Positions 26,143 to 35,399 of a DNA stretch of 64,000 nt are shown here, one piece after another. The position numbers were made by a program, and so were the translations under genes. The DNA comes from Ketobacter sp. MCCC 1A13808 (GTDB taxonomy: Bacteria > Pseudomonadota > Gammaproteobacteria > Pseudomonadales > Ketobacteraceae). Below the pieces are notes generated by a model, which saw only the letters and a program-made list of their open reading frames with translations, did no database searches and was not told where the DNA came from. The stretch is taken from the NCBI RefSeq assembly GCF_009746715.1, contig NZ_VRKW01000006.1:124001-188000 (forward strand), written 5' to 3'. The number at the start of each line of letters is the position of its first letter. Position 1 is the stretch's first letter.

Positions 26143-26958
26143 TCAGCTGGACATATTGCGGCCGTAAAAAATCTCGAGCATTTCACGACGCAACTTATGG
26201 CTGATGGCCTCCTGCTCTTTCGCACTCAATTCATCCACACCCAAACCGAACAGATAGTTGTCAAGGTTGAAGTCTTTCAACAACATTTTGGTATGGAAGA
26301 TATTCTCCTGATACACGTTCACATCGATCATTTCGTACAGTTCGAGGGTTTCATCCAGGAAATAATTCTGGATCGAATTAATCTCATGATCAATATAGTG
26401 CTTCATACCATCAACATCCCGGGTGAATCCACGTACCCGGTAATCCACGGTCACGATATCCGAGTCGAATTGATGTATCAGGTAGTTCAACGCTTTCAGA
26501 GGTGATATAACACCACAGGTAGAAACATCAATATCCACGCGAAAGGTACTGATACCGTTTTCATTGTCCGGGTGGGTCTCAGGATAGGTATGCACCGTCA
26601 CGTGGCTTTTATCCAGGTGCGCTACTACGGACTCTTTCAAAGGACCGGGCTCTTCCTTGGAGGGGTCTTCTTCTGGTGCGATCGGATGCTCAGCAATGAG
26701 CATGGTGACGCTGGCGCCTTCAGGGTCGTAATCCTGGCGCGCCACATTCAAGATACTGGCACCGATAATTTCCGTCACCATCGTAAGTATCTGAGTCAGA
26801 CGCTCGGCGTTATACAACTCATCTACGTACTCACGATACTCGCGCCTGTGTTCAGGTGTCTTGGCGTAGCATATATCGTAGATATTAAAACTCAGGGATT
26901 TCGTCAGGTTATTGAATCCATGCAGTTTTAATTTATGTGGTATTTCGGAATCGCTCAT
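26143..26958 (-). CDS. speD: S-adenosylmethionine decarboxylase proenzyme
   Basis: Makes decarboxylated AdoMet, the aminopropyl donor for spermidine. 271 residues, matching the long proteobacterial (E. coli-type) form of about 264. The self-cleavage site is in [16 protein letters not shown]118 becomes the pyruvoyl group, and the cysteine in [12 protein letters not shown] matches the catalytic one of the family. Gene order speD-(VOC)-osmC-vfr resembles Pseudomonas, where speD follows the OsmC gene directly. No speE is visible in the window. Confidence 0.95.
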   Translation of the reverse strand: MSDSEIPHKLKLHGFNNLTKSLSFNIYDICYAKTPEHRREYREYVDELYNAERLTQILTMVTEIIGASILNVARQDYDPEGASVTMLIAEHPIAPEEDPSKEEPGPLKESVVAHLDKSHVTVHTYPETHPDNENGISTFRVDIDVSTCGVISPLKALNYLIHQFDSDIVTVDYRVRGFTRDVDGMKHYIDHEINSIQNYFLDETLELYEMIDVNVYQENIFHTKMLLKDFNLDNYLFGLGVDELSAKEQEAISHKLRREMLEIFYGRNMSS

Positions 26959-27008
26959 CTACTCAGTTCTCAAAGGGTAGATCCTAAATAAAAGCCATAG
27001 TGTAAACG

Positions 27009-27422
27009 TTATGGCCTGCCAAAAGTGAAACCGGATATAGGGGGGTGCCATATCATCTGCACCATGGTGCTGTCCGGATCTTCACAATAAAAACTTCTGG
27101 CCCCGTCACGGTGAGTGCGCGGCTCGGTCAATATAGTAACGTGATTAGATTTCAAGTACAGGAACCACTGATCCACTGCGGCCTCCTGGTCAATTACGAA
27201 ACCGATATGATCCAGCTTCTGCCGGCTACCGCGCTCCACCGGAGACGGGGCCCGATGCAGTGCCAGATTGTCACAGCCGGATGTCAGATATAAGTTATTC
27301 TGATCCGGCCTCCATTCCACCTGCATACCCAGCAGTGACACATAAAACTGCTCGCATTCGTCGAATCGTTCCACGAACAACGCAACATGCCGCATGCCAC
27401 CGAACGCTGAAGGCCGCTGCAT
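27009..27422 (-). CDS. VOC/glyoxalase-fold protein
   Basis: 137 residues with paired beta-alpha-beta-beta-beta units: MRHVALFVERFDECEQFYVSLLGMQVEW, later KLDHIGFVID, ending in FYCEDPDSTMVQMIW. Candidate metal ligands are the His in MRHVAL and the Glu in FYCEDPD. Family members include glyoxalase I, lyases and dioxygenases; function not assignable. Its ATG overlaps the stop of the OsmC-like gene by one base (TGATG), so it is translationally coupled to it. Confidence 0.82.
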   Translation of the reverse strand: MQRPSAFGGMRHVALFVERFDECEQFYVSLLGMQVEWRPDQNNLYLTSGCDNLALHRAPSPVERGSRQKLDHIGFVIDQEAAVDQWFLYLKSNHVTILTEPRTHRDGARSFYCEDPDSTMVQMIWHPPISGFTFGRP

Positions 27423-27844
27423 CAGACTGCCTCGGTTATCTCATAACTGTGGGTAATATTAACACCGGCTTTTGACAACATTATGGACGCTGAGCAGTAC
27501 TTTTCAGCAGACAATTCCACTGCCCGCTTGACCTGCGCTTCTTTCAATCCGCGACCACTCACTAAAAAATGTAAGTGGATGGATTCAAATACGGCAGGGA
27601 CTGCGTCAACACGTTCGGCAGAGACCTGAGTCACACAATCAGTCACGTCCTGGCGGGATTTCTTCAGTATATGCATCACATCAAAAGCAGAACAACCGCC
27701 CACCCCCAACAACATCAGTTCCATGGGGCGCACCCCCTGATTGTTGCCACCGTATTCCGGTGGCCCGTCTATGGTCACGGTGTGACCGGAGCCGGATTCA
27801 GCTTCGAACTTAACGTCACCGGCCCAGCGAATGGTTGCTTTCAT
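27422..27844 (-). CDS. OsmC family protein, YhfA-type
   Basis: 140-residue OsmC-fold protein, a thiol peroxidase-like family that reduces organic hydroperoxides in its active members. Visible motifs are GGNNQGVRPMELMLLGVGGCSA with the family cysteine, and YCSASIMLSK near the C-terminus with the second cysteine. The start at 27844 has GGGAG seven bases upstream; the longer frame to 28024 does not resemble the family. It is divergent from vfr, as in Pseudomonas and Escherichia (yhfA-crp), with 389 bases between. Confidence 0.88.
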   Translation of the reverse strand: MKATIRWAGDVKFEAESGSGHTVTIDGPPEYGGNNQGVRPMELMLLGVGGCSAFDVMHILKKSRQDVTDCVTQVSAERVDAVPAVFESIHLHFLVSGRGLKEAQVKRAVELSAEKYCSASIMLSKAGVNITHSYEITEAV

Positions 27845-28233
27845 CTCGACACTCCCGGGGGCTTGTTTCCAAAATAGTGATAGACCTGCATTTGGCGCGC
27901 AAGATAACACAATCCATTCCGCTTGTGTGTAAAATAATTGGCCTGCCACGAACGCTATCTGGCCTGACCAAACCCGGATTTCCATTAATTGCAAAATGCG
28001 CAAAAAAACGGCGCAACGGATCACATACCTGATGTCTAACTTGCTCTATAATCTCTTGAAATCAGGTCACATTTAAACAATCTGGGCCTATTTCGCCTAA
28101 ATTTCAAGCTTAATGACGATCATGCAAAAGTAGCAAGGCTTGGTATTTCAAGCCATAATGAAATACCTTAAGGAAATAAATAGACGATGCCGGATCCTCA
28201 TCCGCTCGATCACAACGATAACAAGGTCAAACA
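27845..28233. other. Regulatory region between the OsmC-like gene and vfr
   Basis: 389 bases holding both divergent promoters. I see no full TGTGA-N6-TCACA CRP site and no unambiguous -35/-10 pair. The vfr-proximal part holds a 9-bp stem-loop (28142-28167) and a 16-codon ORF overlapping the vfr start. Confidence 0.5.
28142..28167 (+). promoter_or_regulatory. Stem-loop in the vfr leader
   Basis: GGTATTTCA (28142-28150) pairs perfectly with TGAAATACC (28159-28167) around AGCCATAA. It is 66 bases before the vfr ATG and has no T run, so it is not a terminator. It could be an RNA structure in the 5' leader or a DNA operator. Confidence 0.45.
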
Positions 28234-28237
28234 ATGA
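28187..28237 (+). CDS. Possible 16-residue leader peptide overlapping the vfr start
   Basis: ATG followed by 15 codons ([16 protein letters not shown]) and a TGA that overlaps the vfr ATG as ATGA. AAGGA lies 12 bases upstream, a long spacing. The overlap geometry is that of coupled genes, so translation of this ORF could feed ribosomes to vfr. No homologue is known to me. Confidence 0.3.
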   Translation: MPDPHPLDHNDNKVKQ

Positions 28238-28866
28238 CGTTGAAACCAAACCGACTCATCCCGGATACTGAACAGTTTCTGGCTAACACTCACAGACGCA
28301 AATACCCTGCGAAAAGCACACTTATCTATGCCGGCGATGATTCTGATGCCCTTTATTACATCATCAAAGGTACGGTTATGGTGGTCATTGAGGACGATGA
28401 CGGTCGTGAGATGATCATGGCATACCTGAATGAAGGTGATTTCTTCGGTGAAATGGGCCTGTTCGATGAAGCGGCGGGACGCAGCGCTTGGATCAGGGCA
28501 AAGACGGAATGCGAAGTAGCTGAAATCAGTTACAACAAATTCAAGCAACTGGCAAAAGAAGATGCTGATATTCTGTTCGCCGTGAGTGCCCAAATTGCCG
28601 GACGGTTACGGGCAACCACCCGTAAAGTAGGCGACCTGGCGTTTCTGGACGTCACCGGACGGGTGGCCCGCACATTGATCGAACTGTGCAAACAACCCGA
28701 AGCAATGACGCACCCCGACGGCATGCAGATTAAAATTACGCGCCAGGAAATCGGCCGAATTGTGGGATGCTCCCGGGAAATGGTAGGACGGGTACTTAAA
28801 AACCTGGAAGAAGAAGGACTTATTCAGGTAAAAGGTAAAACCATGGTGGTGTACGGAACCCGGTAG
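28234..28866 (+). CDS. vfr: cAMP-responsive global regulator CRP/Vfr
   Basis: 210-residue homodimeric activator. The cyclic-nucleotide domain has the [20 protein letters not shown] loop that holds cAMP (Glu, Arg, Ser), followed by the dimer helix and [17 protein letters not shown]. The winged helix-turn-helix is at about 170-195 ([19 protein letters not shown]), with a C-terminal VVYGTR identical to the E. coli CRP ending as I recall it. Between osmC and trpC, as in Pseudomonas, where Vfr controls virulence, pili and c-di-GMP genes. Start supported by AAGGTC about seven bases upstream. Confidence 0.96.
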   Translation: MTLKPNRLIPDTEQFLANTHRRKYPAKSTLIYAGDDSDALYYIIKGTVMVVIEDDDGREMIMAYLNEGDFFGEMGLFDEAAGRSAWIRAKTECEVAEISYNKFKQLAKEDADILFAVSAQIAGRLRATTRKVGDLAFLDVTGRVARTLIELCKQPEAMTHPDGMQIKITRQEIGRIVGCSREMVGRVLKNLEEEGLIQVKGKTMVVYGTR

Positions 28867-28893
28867 CCATCGCAGGCGACGGCACATAACCCT

Positions 28894-28913
28894 GAATGGC
28901 TAACCAGCCATTC
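28894..28913. terminator. Hairpin downstream of vfr
   Basis: 8-bp stem GAATGGCT / AGCCATTC with loop AACC, 27 bases after the vfr stop and 24 before the convergent small gene's end. No T run follows on either strand, so it is only a possible terminator. Confidence 0.4.
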
Positions 28914-28937
28914 GGTTCCGGCTTTTGCCAGCACTGA

Positions 28938-29114
28938 CTACTTGGTATTTTGTAACCTGTCGTTCTGCACCGTAGGCGTTTGCTCCGCAGGAATATCCTG
29001 CACCTCCACCACCCCTTCCACCGGCGGCTCATCCCCCACCTTTTCTGATACAACGTATCCGAAGCCAATATTCAATGCGATTAAAACCCCGGAAATCACG
29101 AATACATATCCCAT
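28938..29114 (-). CDS. Small single-pass membrane protein A (58 residues)
   Basis: One N-terminal helix (about 2-22, MGYVFVISGVLIALNIGFGYV) and an acidic, Pro/Gln-rich tail with the segment EGVVEVQDIPAEQ. No known family recognised. An in-frame ATG at 29138 lies upstream of the AAGGAG at 29124-29129, so the start at 29114, nine bases after that site, is the real one. The paralogue-like gene 29285-29479 has the same layout and the shared EGVVEV, so the pair likely arose by duplication. Confidence 0.6.
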   Translation of the reverse strand: MGYVFVISGVLIALNIGFGYVVSEKVGDEPPVEGVVEVQDIPAEQTPTVQNDRLQNTK

Positions 29115-29195
29115 AATGAAGCACTCCTTACCACGCAACGACTTTATGTAATCGCGCCTAAGGTACTAAACAAAACGAGGGGTTATAAGGGGAAA

Positions 29196-29216
29196 AGGCG
29201 CCAATATTAAGCGCCT
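29196..29216 (-). terminator. Terminator after small membrane protein B
   Basis: On the minus strand, AGGCGC and GCGCCT form a 6-bp GC-rich stem around a 9-base loop, followed by TTTTCCCC. It lies 68 bases after the stop of the 64-residue gene and would separate it from the similar downstream gene. Confidence 0.55.
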
Positions 29217-29284
29217 GTTACGCAAAAAACCAAGCAGCCTTATTGACCAGTCAGTCGACTGGTCTGCTCGGCATTGACATCGGA

Positions 29285-29479
29285 TTACTTGGGCTCAGCG
29301 TCGGATTTCTCGGTGGTGTCGGATTCCTGAACGGAAGTGTCGGGCTCCTGAGCTTCCACCGTTTCTACCTCAACCACGCCTTCCGCTTGCGGTTGATTTT
29401 CTTCGGTCGCTTCAGAACCCACATAGACTATTCCAAGATTAACGGCGACCAATACGCCCAGTATCGCAATCAGTTGCAT
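29285..29479 (-). CDS. Small single-pass membrane protein B (64 residues)
   Basis: N-terminal helix (MQLIAILGVLVAVNLGIVYV), then a very acidic tail with the segment AEGVVEVETVEAQEP, matching protein A in order and motif. No known family recognised. GGGGA lies six bases before the ATG. It follows trpC on the same strand after 84 bases. The tail would face the periplasm or cytoplasm depending on orientation, which the sequence does not settle. Confidence 0.6.
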   Translation of the reverse strand: MQLIAILGVLVAVNLGIVYVGSEATEENQPQAEGVVEVETVEAQEPDTSVQESDTTEKSDAEPK

Positions 29480-29563
29480 TCAGTTTCCCCGTATTTATTC
29501 GTTCAAATTGCCGTGAAAGTCTACACCGTTAACTGCCACGCGGATATGGTTCTAAAGGCTTAT

Positions 29564-30370
29564 CTAGCTAACGAATAGCTGCCTCAGTGTCTGCCCGGGA
29601 TCCGGCGACCGCATAAATGCCTCACCAACCAGAAAGCTATTAACACCCTGTTCCCGCATTATCTGTACATCGTCGACAGAGAGTATACCGCTTTCTGTGA
29701 CCACAATCCTATCTTGCGGAATTTTTTCCAACAGGCTAAACGTGGTTTGCAGGCTGACTTCAAACGTATGCAAATTTCGGTTATTAATTCCCACCAGCGG
29801 CTGATTAAACGATAGGGATCGCTCCAGCTCTTCTTCATTATGGACTTCGATCAACACGTCCATGTCCATCTCTATTGCCGTATCGGTCAACTCCTTAATT
29901 TGGCTATCGGTCAGGGATGCAGCAATCAACAGAATGCAATCGGCATTGATTGCACGGGCTTCCACTACCTGATAGCTGTCGACAATGAAATCCTTGCGTA
30001 TAACCGGTAAATCGCAGGCGGCCCTGGCTTGCATCAGATAGTCTTCATGCCCCAGAAAAAAATCCCGATCCGTGAGCACGCTAAGGCACGCGGCGCCGCC
30101 AGCCTGATAGGATCGAGCGATGGCAGCAGGATCGAAATCAGAACGGATAACGCCTTTACTTGGAGACGCTTTTTTTGCTTCCGCAATGACTGCGCTTTGG
30201 CCATCTTGCAGTCGAGCCTGCATGGAGCGGGTAAAGCCACGTACGGGTTGCGCCTGCTCGGCCAATTTCAGCAACGCTGCTTCGGATTGCAGAGCCTTCC
30301 GTTCGGCGATTTCCTGCCATTTTCGCTCGATGATTTTCTTCAGTACCGTGGGTGTTTCGCTCATAGTCAT
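29564..30370 (-). CDS. trpC: Indole-3-glycerol phosphate synthase
   Basis: 268-residue TIM-barrel enzyme closing the indole ring in tryptophan synthesis. Motifs: [15 protein letters not shown] (catalytic Lys and phosphate contacts), [22 protein letters not shown] and VTESGI. Stand-alone, not fused to trpF. It follows trpD by 13 bases in the trpEGDC run. Confidence 0.96.
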   Translation of the reverse strand: MTMSETPTVLKKIIERKWQEIAERKALQSEAALLKLAEQAQPVRGFTRSMQARLQDGQSAVIAEAKKASPSKGVIRSDFDPAAIARSYQAGGAACLSVLTDRDFFLGHEDYLMQARAACDLPVIRKDFIVDSYQVVEARAINADCILLIAASLTDSQIKELTDTAIEMDMDVLIEVHNEEELERSLSFNQPLVGINNRNLHTFEVSLQTTFSLLEKIPQDRIVVTESGILSVDDVQIMREQGVNSFLVGEAFMRSPDPGQTLRQLFVS

Positions 30371-30383
30371 TCTGCCACTCAGC

Positions 30384-31424
30384 TTATATAGCCGTGTTTT
30401 CCTCTTCCAGCACTTTGCTGAGTTGCGCCAGCTCGTTCAGTTTAGCCAAAGCTAATCCACTTCCTATGGCATCCTGTGCACACGCCACCCCGGCAGCAAT
30501 GGAATCGGCCAGTCCTGCCACATAAATCGCAGCACCGGCATTCAATGCTACGATATCCGCCGCCGGGCCTTCATTCTTACCCAGAACAGACTTGATGGTA
30601 GCAAGACTCTGCTCAACACTGTCCACAGACAACGACGACACAGGAGACCGCTGCAAGCCAAAATCTTCTGGCTGAATGCTGTACTCCCTGATTTCGAACG
30701 GCGTGGCTTCTGCCACATAGGTAATATCACTGATACTGATTTCATCCATGCCATCAGCTGAATGCACAACCAATACGTGCTCGCACCCCAAGCGTTGCAG
30801 AACTTCAGCCACCGGTCGCACCCAGTGCCTGGAATACACACCCAGCACCTGGCGCTTGGCTCCGGCCGGATTGGTCAACGGACCCAGCAAATTGAATAGT
30901 GTCCTGACTGCCATTTCTTTACGCGGCCCGACTGCGTGCTTCATCGCACTGTGATGGGAAGGTGCGAACATAAAGCCCACACCTAACACATCCACACACC
31001 GGGCGACCTGTTCCGGTGTTAATGCCAGATTTACTCCCGCTGCCTCTAATACATCGGCGCTGCCGCTGACACTGGAGACCGAACGGTTACCGTGCTTTGC
31101 GACTTTGCCACCGGCTGCGGCCACAACGAAAGCCACGGACGTGGAGATATTGAATGTTTTTGAGCCGTCCCCACCGGTGCCACAGGTGTCGATCAGATTT
31201 TCAGGTTGCGCCATTTTCACCGGAGTCGCCAGAGAGCGCATGACACGCGCAGCCCCGGTTATTTCGTCCACCGTCTCCCCTTTCATGCGCAAGCCGATCA
31301 GGAAACCGCCGATTTGAGCAGGCGTGGCGTTGCCCGTCATAATCTGTTCCATCACTTGGGACATATCTTCTTCACTAAGGTCTTCGCGCTCAGTGACTTT
31401 CTTCAGTGCGGTTTGAATATCCAT
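30384..31424 (-). CDS. trpD: Anthranilate phosphoribosyltransferase
   Basis: 346-residue enzyme joining anthranilate to PRPP. Glycine-rich PRPP loop [17 protein letters not shown] near 80, [19 protein letters not shown] after it, and the [20 protein letters not shown] region near 165. 72 bases downstream of trpG; no terminator seen between. Confidence 0.97.
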   Translation of the reverse strand: MDIQTALKKVTEREDLSEEDMSQVMEQIMTGNATPAQIGGFLIGLRMKGETVDEITGAARVMRSLATPVKMAQPENLIDTCGTGGDGSKTFNISTSVAFVVAAAGGKVAKHGNRSVSSVSGSADVLEAAGVNLALTPEQVARCVDVLGVGFMFAPSHHSAMKHAVGPRKEMAVRTLFNLLGPLTNPAGAKRQVLGVYSRHWVRPVAEVLQRLGCEHVLVVHSADGMDEISISDITYVAEATPFEIREYSIQPEDFGLQRSPVSSLSVDSVEQSLATIKSVLGKNEGPAADIVALNAGAAIYVAGLADSIAAGVACAQDAIGSGLALAKLNELAQLSKVLEEENTAI

Positions 31425-31496
31425 CTTACATCCGGAATGTGCTGTTCAATTTTTTAAAGTTGCATCCTACCATAATCCGATAGCCCTCTGGGGCGG

Positions 31497-32075
31497 TCAC
31501 AATTGCAGGAAGTTTTTTAGCAGATCGTGGCCCTGACGGGTGAGTATCGATTCCGGGTGAAATTGCACGCCTTCCAGCTTAAACGCCCGATGCCGCATCC
31601 CCATAATCTTATCAATGCTCCCGTCTTCCATCTGCGTCCAGGCAGTCACTTCCAGGCAATCAGGCAACGTATCCTGCGCCACCACCAAAGAGTGATAGCG
31701 GGTGGCTTCAAAAGGATTATCCAAACCTGCAAACACACCTTGGTTGCGATGATAAATGGGCGACGTTTTGCCATGCATAACCGCATCGGCACGCACCACC
31801 TTGCCACCAAAAACCTGCCCGATACACTGGTGGCCCAGGCAGACTCCCAAAATCGGCAGCTTACCCGCAAACTGCCTGATTACATCCATTGAAATGCCGG
31901 CTTCGTTCGGAGAACAGGGTCCGGGGGAAATAACCAAACGCTCCGGCGCCAGTTGCTCAATTTCCTGCACGCTGATTTGATCGTTGCGTTTAACCACGAT
32001 ATCAGCACCCAGCTCACCAAAATATTGCACCAGGTTGTAGGTGAACGAGTCGTAATTATCAATCATTAATAACAT
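31497..32075 (-). CDS. trpG: Anthranilate synthase component II (glutamine amidotransferase)
   Basis: 192-residue class I amidotransferase supplying ammonia to TrpE. Triad: C79 in GVCLGHQ, plus His and Glu in FHPES near the C-terminus; N-terminal [18 protein letters not shown]. As in many bacteria the same subunit may also serve PabB. Only 3 bases separate it from the trpE stop. Confidence 0.95.
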   Translation of the reverse strand: MLLMIDNYDSFTYNLVQYFGELGADIVVKRNDQISVQEIEQLAPERLVISPGPCSPNEAGISMDVIRQFAGKLPILGVCLGHQCIGQVFGGKVVRADAVMHGKTSPIYHRNQGVFAGLDNPFEATRYHSLVVAQDTLPDCLEVTAWTQMEDGSIDKIMGMRHRAFKLEGVQFHPESILTRQGHDLLKNFLQL

Positions 32076-32078
32076 GCT

Positions 32079-33563
32079 TCAATCCTCTACCGGAACCAGG
32101 CCGTTGGCGGCCATTGCCATCGCCCTGAACACCGCCCGCGCTTTATTTTGCGTTTCTTTCCACTCCAGCCTGGGAACGGAATCTGCCACAACGCCAGCAC
32201 CGGACTGAATGTGCAGTTGTCCGTCTTTGATCACCGCAGTGCGGATGGCAATAGCGGTGTCCATATCCCCCTGCCAGGACAAATAGCCTACCGCACCCCC
32301 ATAGATGCCCCGCTTTACCGGTTCCACGTCATGGATGATCTCCATGGCGCGGATTTTTGGTGCACCACTCAGTGTGCCCGCAGGAAAAGTGGCCCGTAAC
32401 ACATCAATACAACTTTGATCCGGTTTCAGCTTCGCCTCTACATTGGACACAATGTGCATGACATGGGAATAATGCTCTATGACCATTTTATCGGTCAGTT
32501 CGACACTGCCGATTTCGGCAATCCGGCCAACATCGTTTCGCCCCAGATCAATCAACATCAGATGCTCGGCTATTTCTTTGGGATCGTTCAGCAGATCCTG
32601 CTCCATAGCCGCATCTTCTTCCGCTGTTTTGCCTCTGCGACGGGTACCGGCAATGGGACGTACCGTCACCGTGCCGTGATCTACCCGGGCCAGAATTTCA
32701 GGCGACGAGCCGGCAATCTGGAACTCGCCCATATCGAGAAAATACATATAAGGAGACGGGTTCAGACACCGCAATGCCCGATACAAATCCAGCGGAGGCA
32801 GATCATAAGGAATACTCATACGTTGGGAAATTACGACCTGCATCACATCCCCGGCCAACACGAACTCTTTCATTCCGTCCACGGTTTTTTCGAATTCCGG
32901 CTGCGGAAAGCTGGATTTGAAATCCGATTCCGCCACACTGAAGCGTTGGAAATCACTTTGCTTCGGCAACGGCTGCTTGAGCTTCAGAAGGATATCGTCA
33001 AGACGGTTTTGGGCGCGCTCGTACGCGTTCTCTTCACTCGGGTCAGCATGAGTAATAACAAACAAAGACCCACGTAGATTGTCGAATACCACAATATCAT
33101 CGGAGACCATCAGCATGATATCCGGGGTGCCAATAGGGTCAGGCTTTGCGCCTTTGTCCAGCCGTTTTTCGATATAACGTACAATATCGTAGCCGAAATA
33201 GCCCACCAAACCACCGTTGAATCGCGGGAGACCCTCAATATCCGGCACCTTGAAACGGGCTTGATATTCTTCCACGAACGCTAAAGGATCTTCTGCTTGC
33301 AGCTGCTCCTGTATTTCACCATCCTTCCGAATGACCACATCACGATTATTGACCGTGACGCACGTACGGCAAGGCAGGCCGATGAATGAATAACGGCCCC
33401 ATTTCTCACCGCCCTGAACCGACTCGAATAGGTAGGTAAAGGGTTGATCTGCCAGTTTTTTATAGGTTGATAACGGCGTTTCCATGTCCGCTAATGCTTC
33501 GCGCATCAGCGGTATGCGGTTAAAGCCCTGCTCGGACAGGGTATTGAATTTTTCCAGTGTCAT
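32079..33563 (-). CDS. trpE: Anthranilate synthase component I
   Basis: 494-residue chorismate-using enzyme, first step to tryptophan. The N-terminal feedback region contains LLESV-like [18 protein letters not shown]; catalytic blocks include [37 protein letters not shown] and [18 protein letters not shown]. Start at 33563 ([18 protein letters not shown]) matches Pseudomonas TrpE by length and sequence; the frame runs open to 33602 without family-like residues. Ribosome site weak. Confidence 0.95.
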   Translation of the reverse strand: MTLEKFNTLSEQGFNRIPLMREALADMETPLSTYKKLADQPFTYLFESVQGGEKWGRYSFIGLPCRTCVTVNNRDVVIRKDGEIQEQLQAEDPLAFVEEYQARFKVPDIEGLPRFNGGLVGYFGYDIVRYIEKRLDKGAKPDPIGTPDIMLMVSDDIVVFDNLRGSLFVITHADPSEENAYERAQNRLDDILLKLKQPLPKQSDFQRFSVAESDFKSSFPQPEFEKTVDGMKEFVLAGDVMQVVISQRMSIPYDLPPLDLYRALRCLNPSPYMYFLDMGEFQIAGSSPEILARVDHGTVTVRPIAGTRRRGKTAEEDAAMEQDLLNDPKEIAEHLMLIDLGRNDVGRIAEIGSVELTDKMVIEHYSHVMHIVSNVEAKLKPDQSCIDVLRATFPAGTLSGAPKIRAMEIIHDVEPVKRGIYGGAVGYLSWQGDMDTAIAIRTAVIKDGQLHIQSGAGVVADSVPRLEWKETQNKARAVFRAMAMAANGLVPVED

Positions 33564-33867
33564 GATCATCGCGTTCGTGTCGGCCACATAGACACACCAC
33601 ACCCGGGTTCGGTGTCGAAGGCCTTTCTCTCTTAATCAGTTGTCGATAAATCGGTTCTTAATGATAGTTTGCCGCACTGATTCAATCAGCATGGGCAGAG
33701 ATGGGTATCACCAACGCCATCGCCAGCGAAGATCGGTGAAAATTTTGGAAGGATTGTCCGAATAAGTACGATTCACAATATTCTACACAATGGTTCAATT
33801 ACGAAGAATCCTAACATTACACCAGGTTGACGCCTTGTGCCAACCCTTAATCCTGGCCTGCCATCAC
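33564..33867. other. Region between gph and trpE
   Basis: About 300 bases. I looked for a trp leader with several tandem Trp codons followed by an attenuator and found none; one seven-codon ORF (MWPTRTR) ends at the trpE start but holds a single Trp. No clear terminator or promoter pair by eye. trpE control by an unseen promoter here, or read-through from rpe-gph, is possible. Confidence 0.4.
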
Positions 33868-34587
33868 TTATAATAACAGTTCTCGAAAATCGTCCATCAG
33901 CCAGTCGGGGCCGGACAGGGATACCGGCTCGCCATGGTTGTAACCATAGGTCAACGCTGCGCTGACCCAACCTGCGGCCCGGGCTGCCTTCACATCGTTA
34001 CTGCTATCACCCACCATCAGGCATTGCTCCGGCAGATAACCAAAATGCTGGTCCACGTGCTGCAATGGCAACGGGTGCGGCTTCCTCTGCGGCAAACATT
34101 CGCCCCCAATAACCAATTGAAAATAAACTGCAATTTTTAAGCTCGCGAGCAACGGATCGGCATAGGGTTTGGGTTTGTTGGTTATTACCACCATCGGTAT
34201 CCCGAGTACGGCAAAGGCTTGCAGCACTTGCTCCACACCCGGATACAATTGGCTGGAGCGACCATTTTCTTGGGCATAAAACCGATAAAACTCCGCCAAA
34301 GACGCGTTGAAAACCGCCTCATCCACCTGCGCAACCTGCTGCGGATCCGCACTGCCCGCCAGCGCCCTGCGCACCAACATCGCGGCACCGTTGCCTACCC
34401 AACCACGTACGTTTTCTTCGCCCGCCGCTGCATACCCCTGACTTTGCAGCATACGGTCAACCGCAACAGCAAGATCCAGCACGCTGTCCACCAGGGTACC
34501 GTCCAGATCAAATGCGATCAGTTTCGGCATTTCACCCCGGAAGTGACGTCGTAAGTCTCCGAGCACCGGCCCCAGGTTATCGCTCAT
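33868..34587 (-). CDS. gph: Phosphoglycolate phosphatase
   Basis: 239-residue HAD hydrolase: nucleophile motif [10 protein letters not shown] (about 26-35), motif II VITNKP, motif III Lys in the QRKPHP region, and motif [18 protein letters not shown]. It clears 2-phosphoglycolate from DNA repair. Start ATG overlaps the rpe stop by four bases (ATGA), fixing the start and coupling the two genes. rpe-gph-trpE order as in Pseudomonas. Confidence 0.93.
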   Translation of the reverse strand: MSDNLGPVLGDLRRHFRGEMPKLIAFDLDGTLVDSVLDLAVAVDRMLQSQGYAAAGEENVRGWVGNGAAMLVRRALAGSADPQQVAQVDEAVFNASLAEFYRFYAQENGRSSQLYPGVEQVLQAFAVLGIPMVVITNKPKPYADPLLASLKIAVYFQLVIGGECLPQRKPHPLPLQHVDQHFGYLPEQCLMVGDSSNDVKAARAAGWVSAALTYGYNHGEPVSLSGPDWLMDDFRELLL

Positions 34588-35255
34588 CGCGCTGAAGCCA
34601 ATTCAGCGCGCATGGCATCGATCACAGATTTATAATCCCGCTGACCGAAAATGGCTGAACCGGCTACAAACGTATCCGCTCCTGCCCGCGCAATATCGCC
34701 GATATTCTGAACCCCGACACCGCCGTCAATTTCCAGACGAATATCAAAACCGCTCTGATCTATCAACGCCCTTGCCTGGCGCAACTTGTTCAAGGTGTGG
34801 GGAATAAATTTTTGCCCACCAAACCCCGGATTAACAGACATCAGCAACACCATATCCAATTTGTCCATCACGTGCTCCATATGATGCAGCGGTGCCGCTG
34901 GGTTGAATACCAGCCCGGCTTTGCAGCCACCCTCCCGAATCATTGCCAGACTGCGATCAATGTGTTCACTGGCTTCCGGATGAAACGTGATATAGGACGC
35001 ACCGGCATCGATAAAATCCCCAATGATACGATCCACCGGCTTGACCATCAGGTGCACGTCAATTGGCGCCGTGACACCATAAGACCGCAACGCCTTGCAC
35101 ACCATCGGCCCGATCGTGAGGTTAGGTACGTAATGGTTGTCCATCACATCAAAATGCACGACGTCTGCGCCGGCGCTCAGCACATTATCCACTTCCTCAC
35201 CCAGGCGGGCGAAGTCAGCAGCGAGAATTGAAGGGGCAATCAGATAGTCAGCCAT
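34584..35255 (-). CDS. rpe: Ribulose-phosphate 3-epimerase
   Basis: 223-residue TIM-barrel enzyme of the pentose phosphate pathway. Motifs: [32 protein letters not shown] (metal His and Asp), [19 protein letters not shown] and EIDGGV. Start at 35255 gives the usual length; the frame is open to 35333 but with no family match. Confidence 0.96.
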   Translation of the reverse strand: MADYLIAPSILAADFARLGEEVDNVLSAGADVVHFDVMDNHYVPNLTIGPMVCKALRSYGVTAPIDVHLMVKPVDRIIGDFIDAGASYITFHPEASEHIDRSLAMIREGGCKAGLVFNPAAPLHHMEHVMDKLDMVLLMSVNPGFGGQKFIPHTLNKLRQARALIDQSGFDIRLEIDGGVGVQNIGDIARAGADTFVAGSAIFGQRDYKSVIDAMRAELASAR

Positions 35256-35399
35256 GGGGTTAGATCCCGAAATCATTGGTGAGTACGTAAGGTTGAGCCT
35301 GTTAGGGGCGCATTGTACCCCATGCGCCGCCAATTGCTAAAAACCTCGTCAGGTTGTGCCGCTATACTCAGACTCAGACCTACCGAGAGCTAATACACT

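Noticed and set aside
33564-33867. Trp attenuator upstream of trpE
   Set aside because: No leader ORF with tandem Trp codons and no terminator/antiterminator stems; the only short ORF (MWPTRTR) has one Trp.
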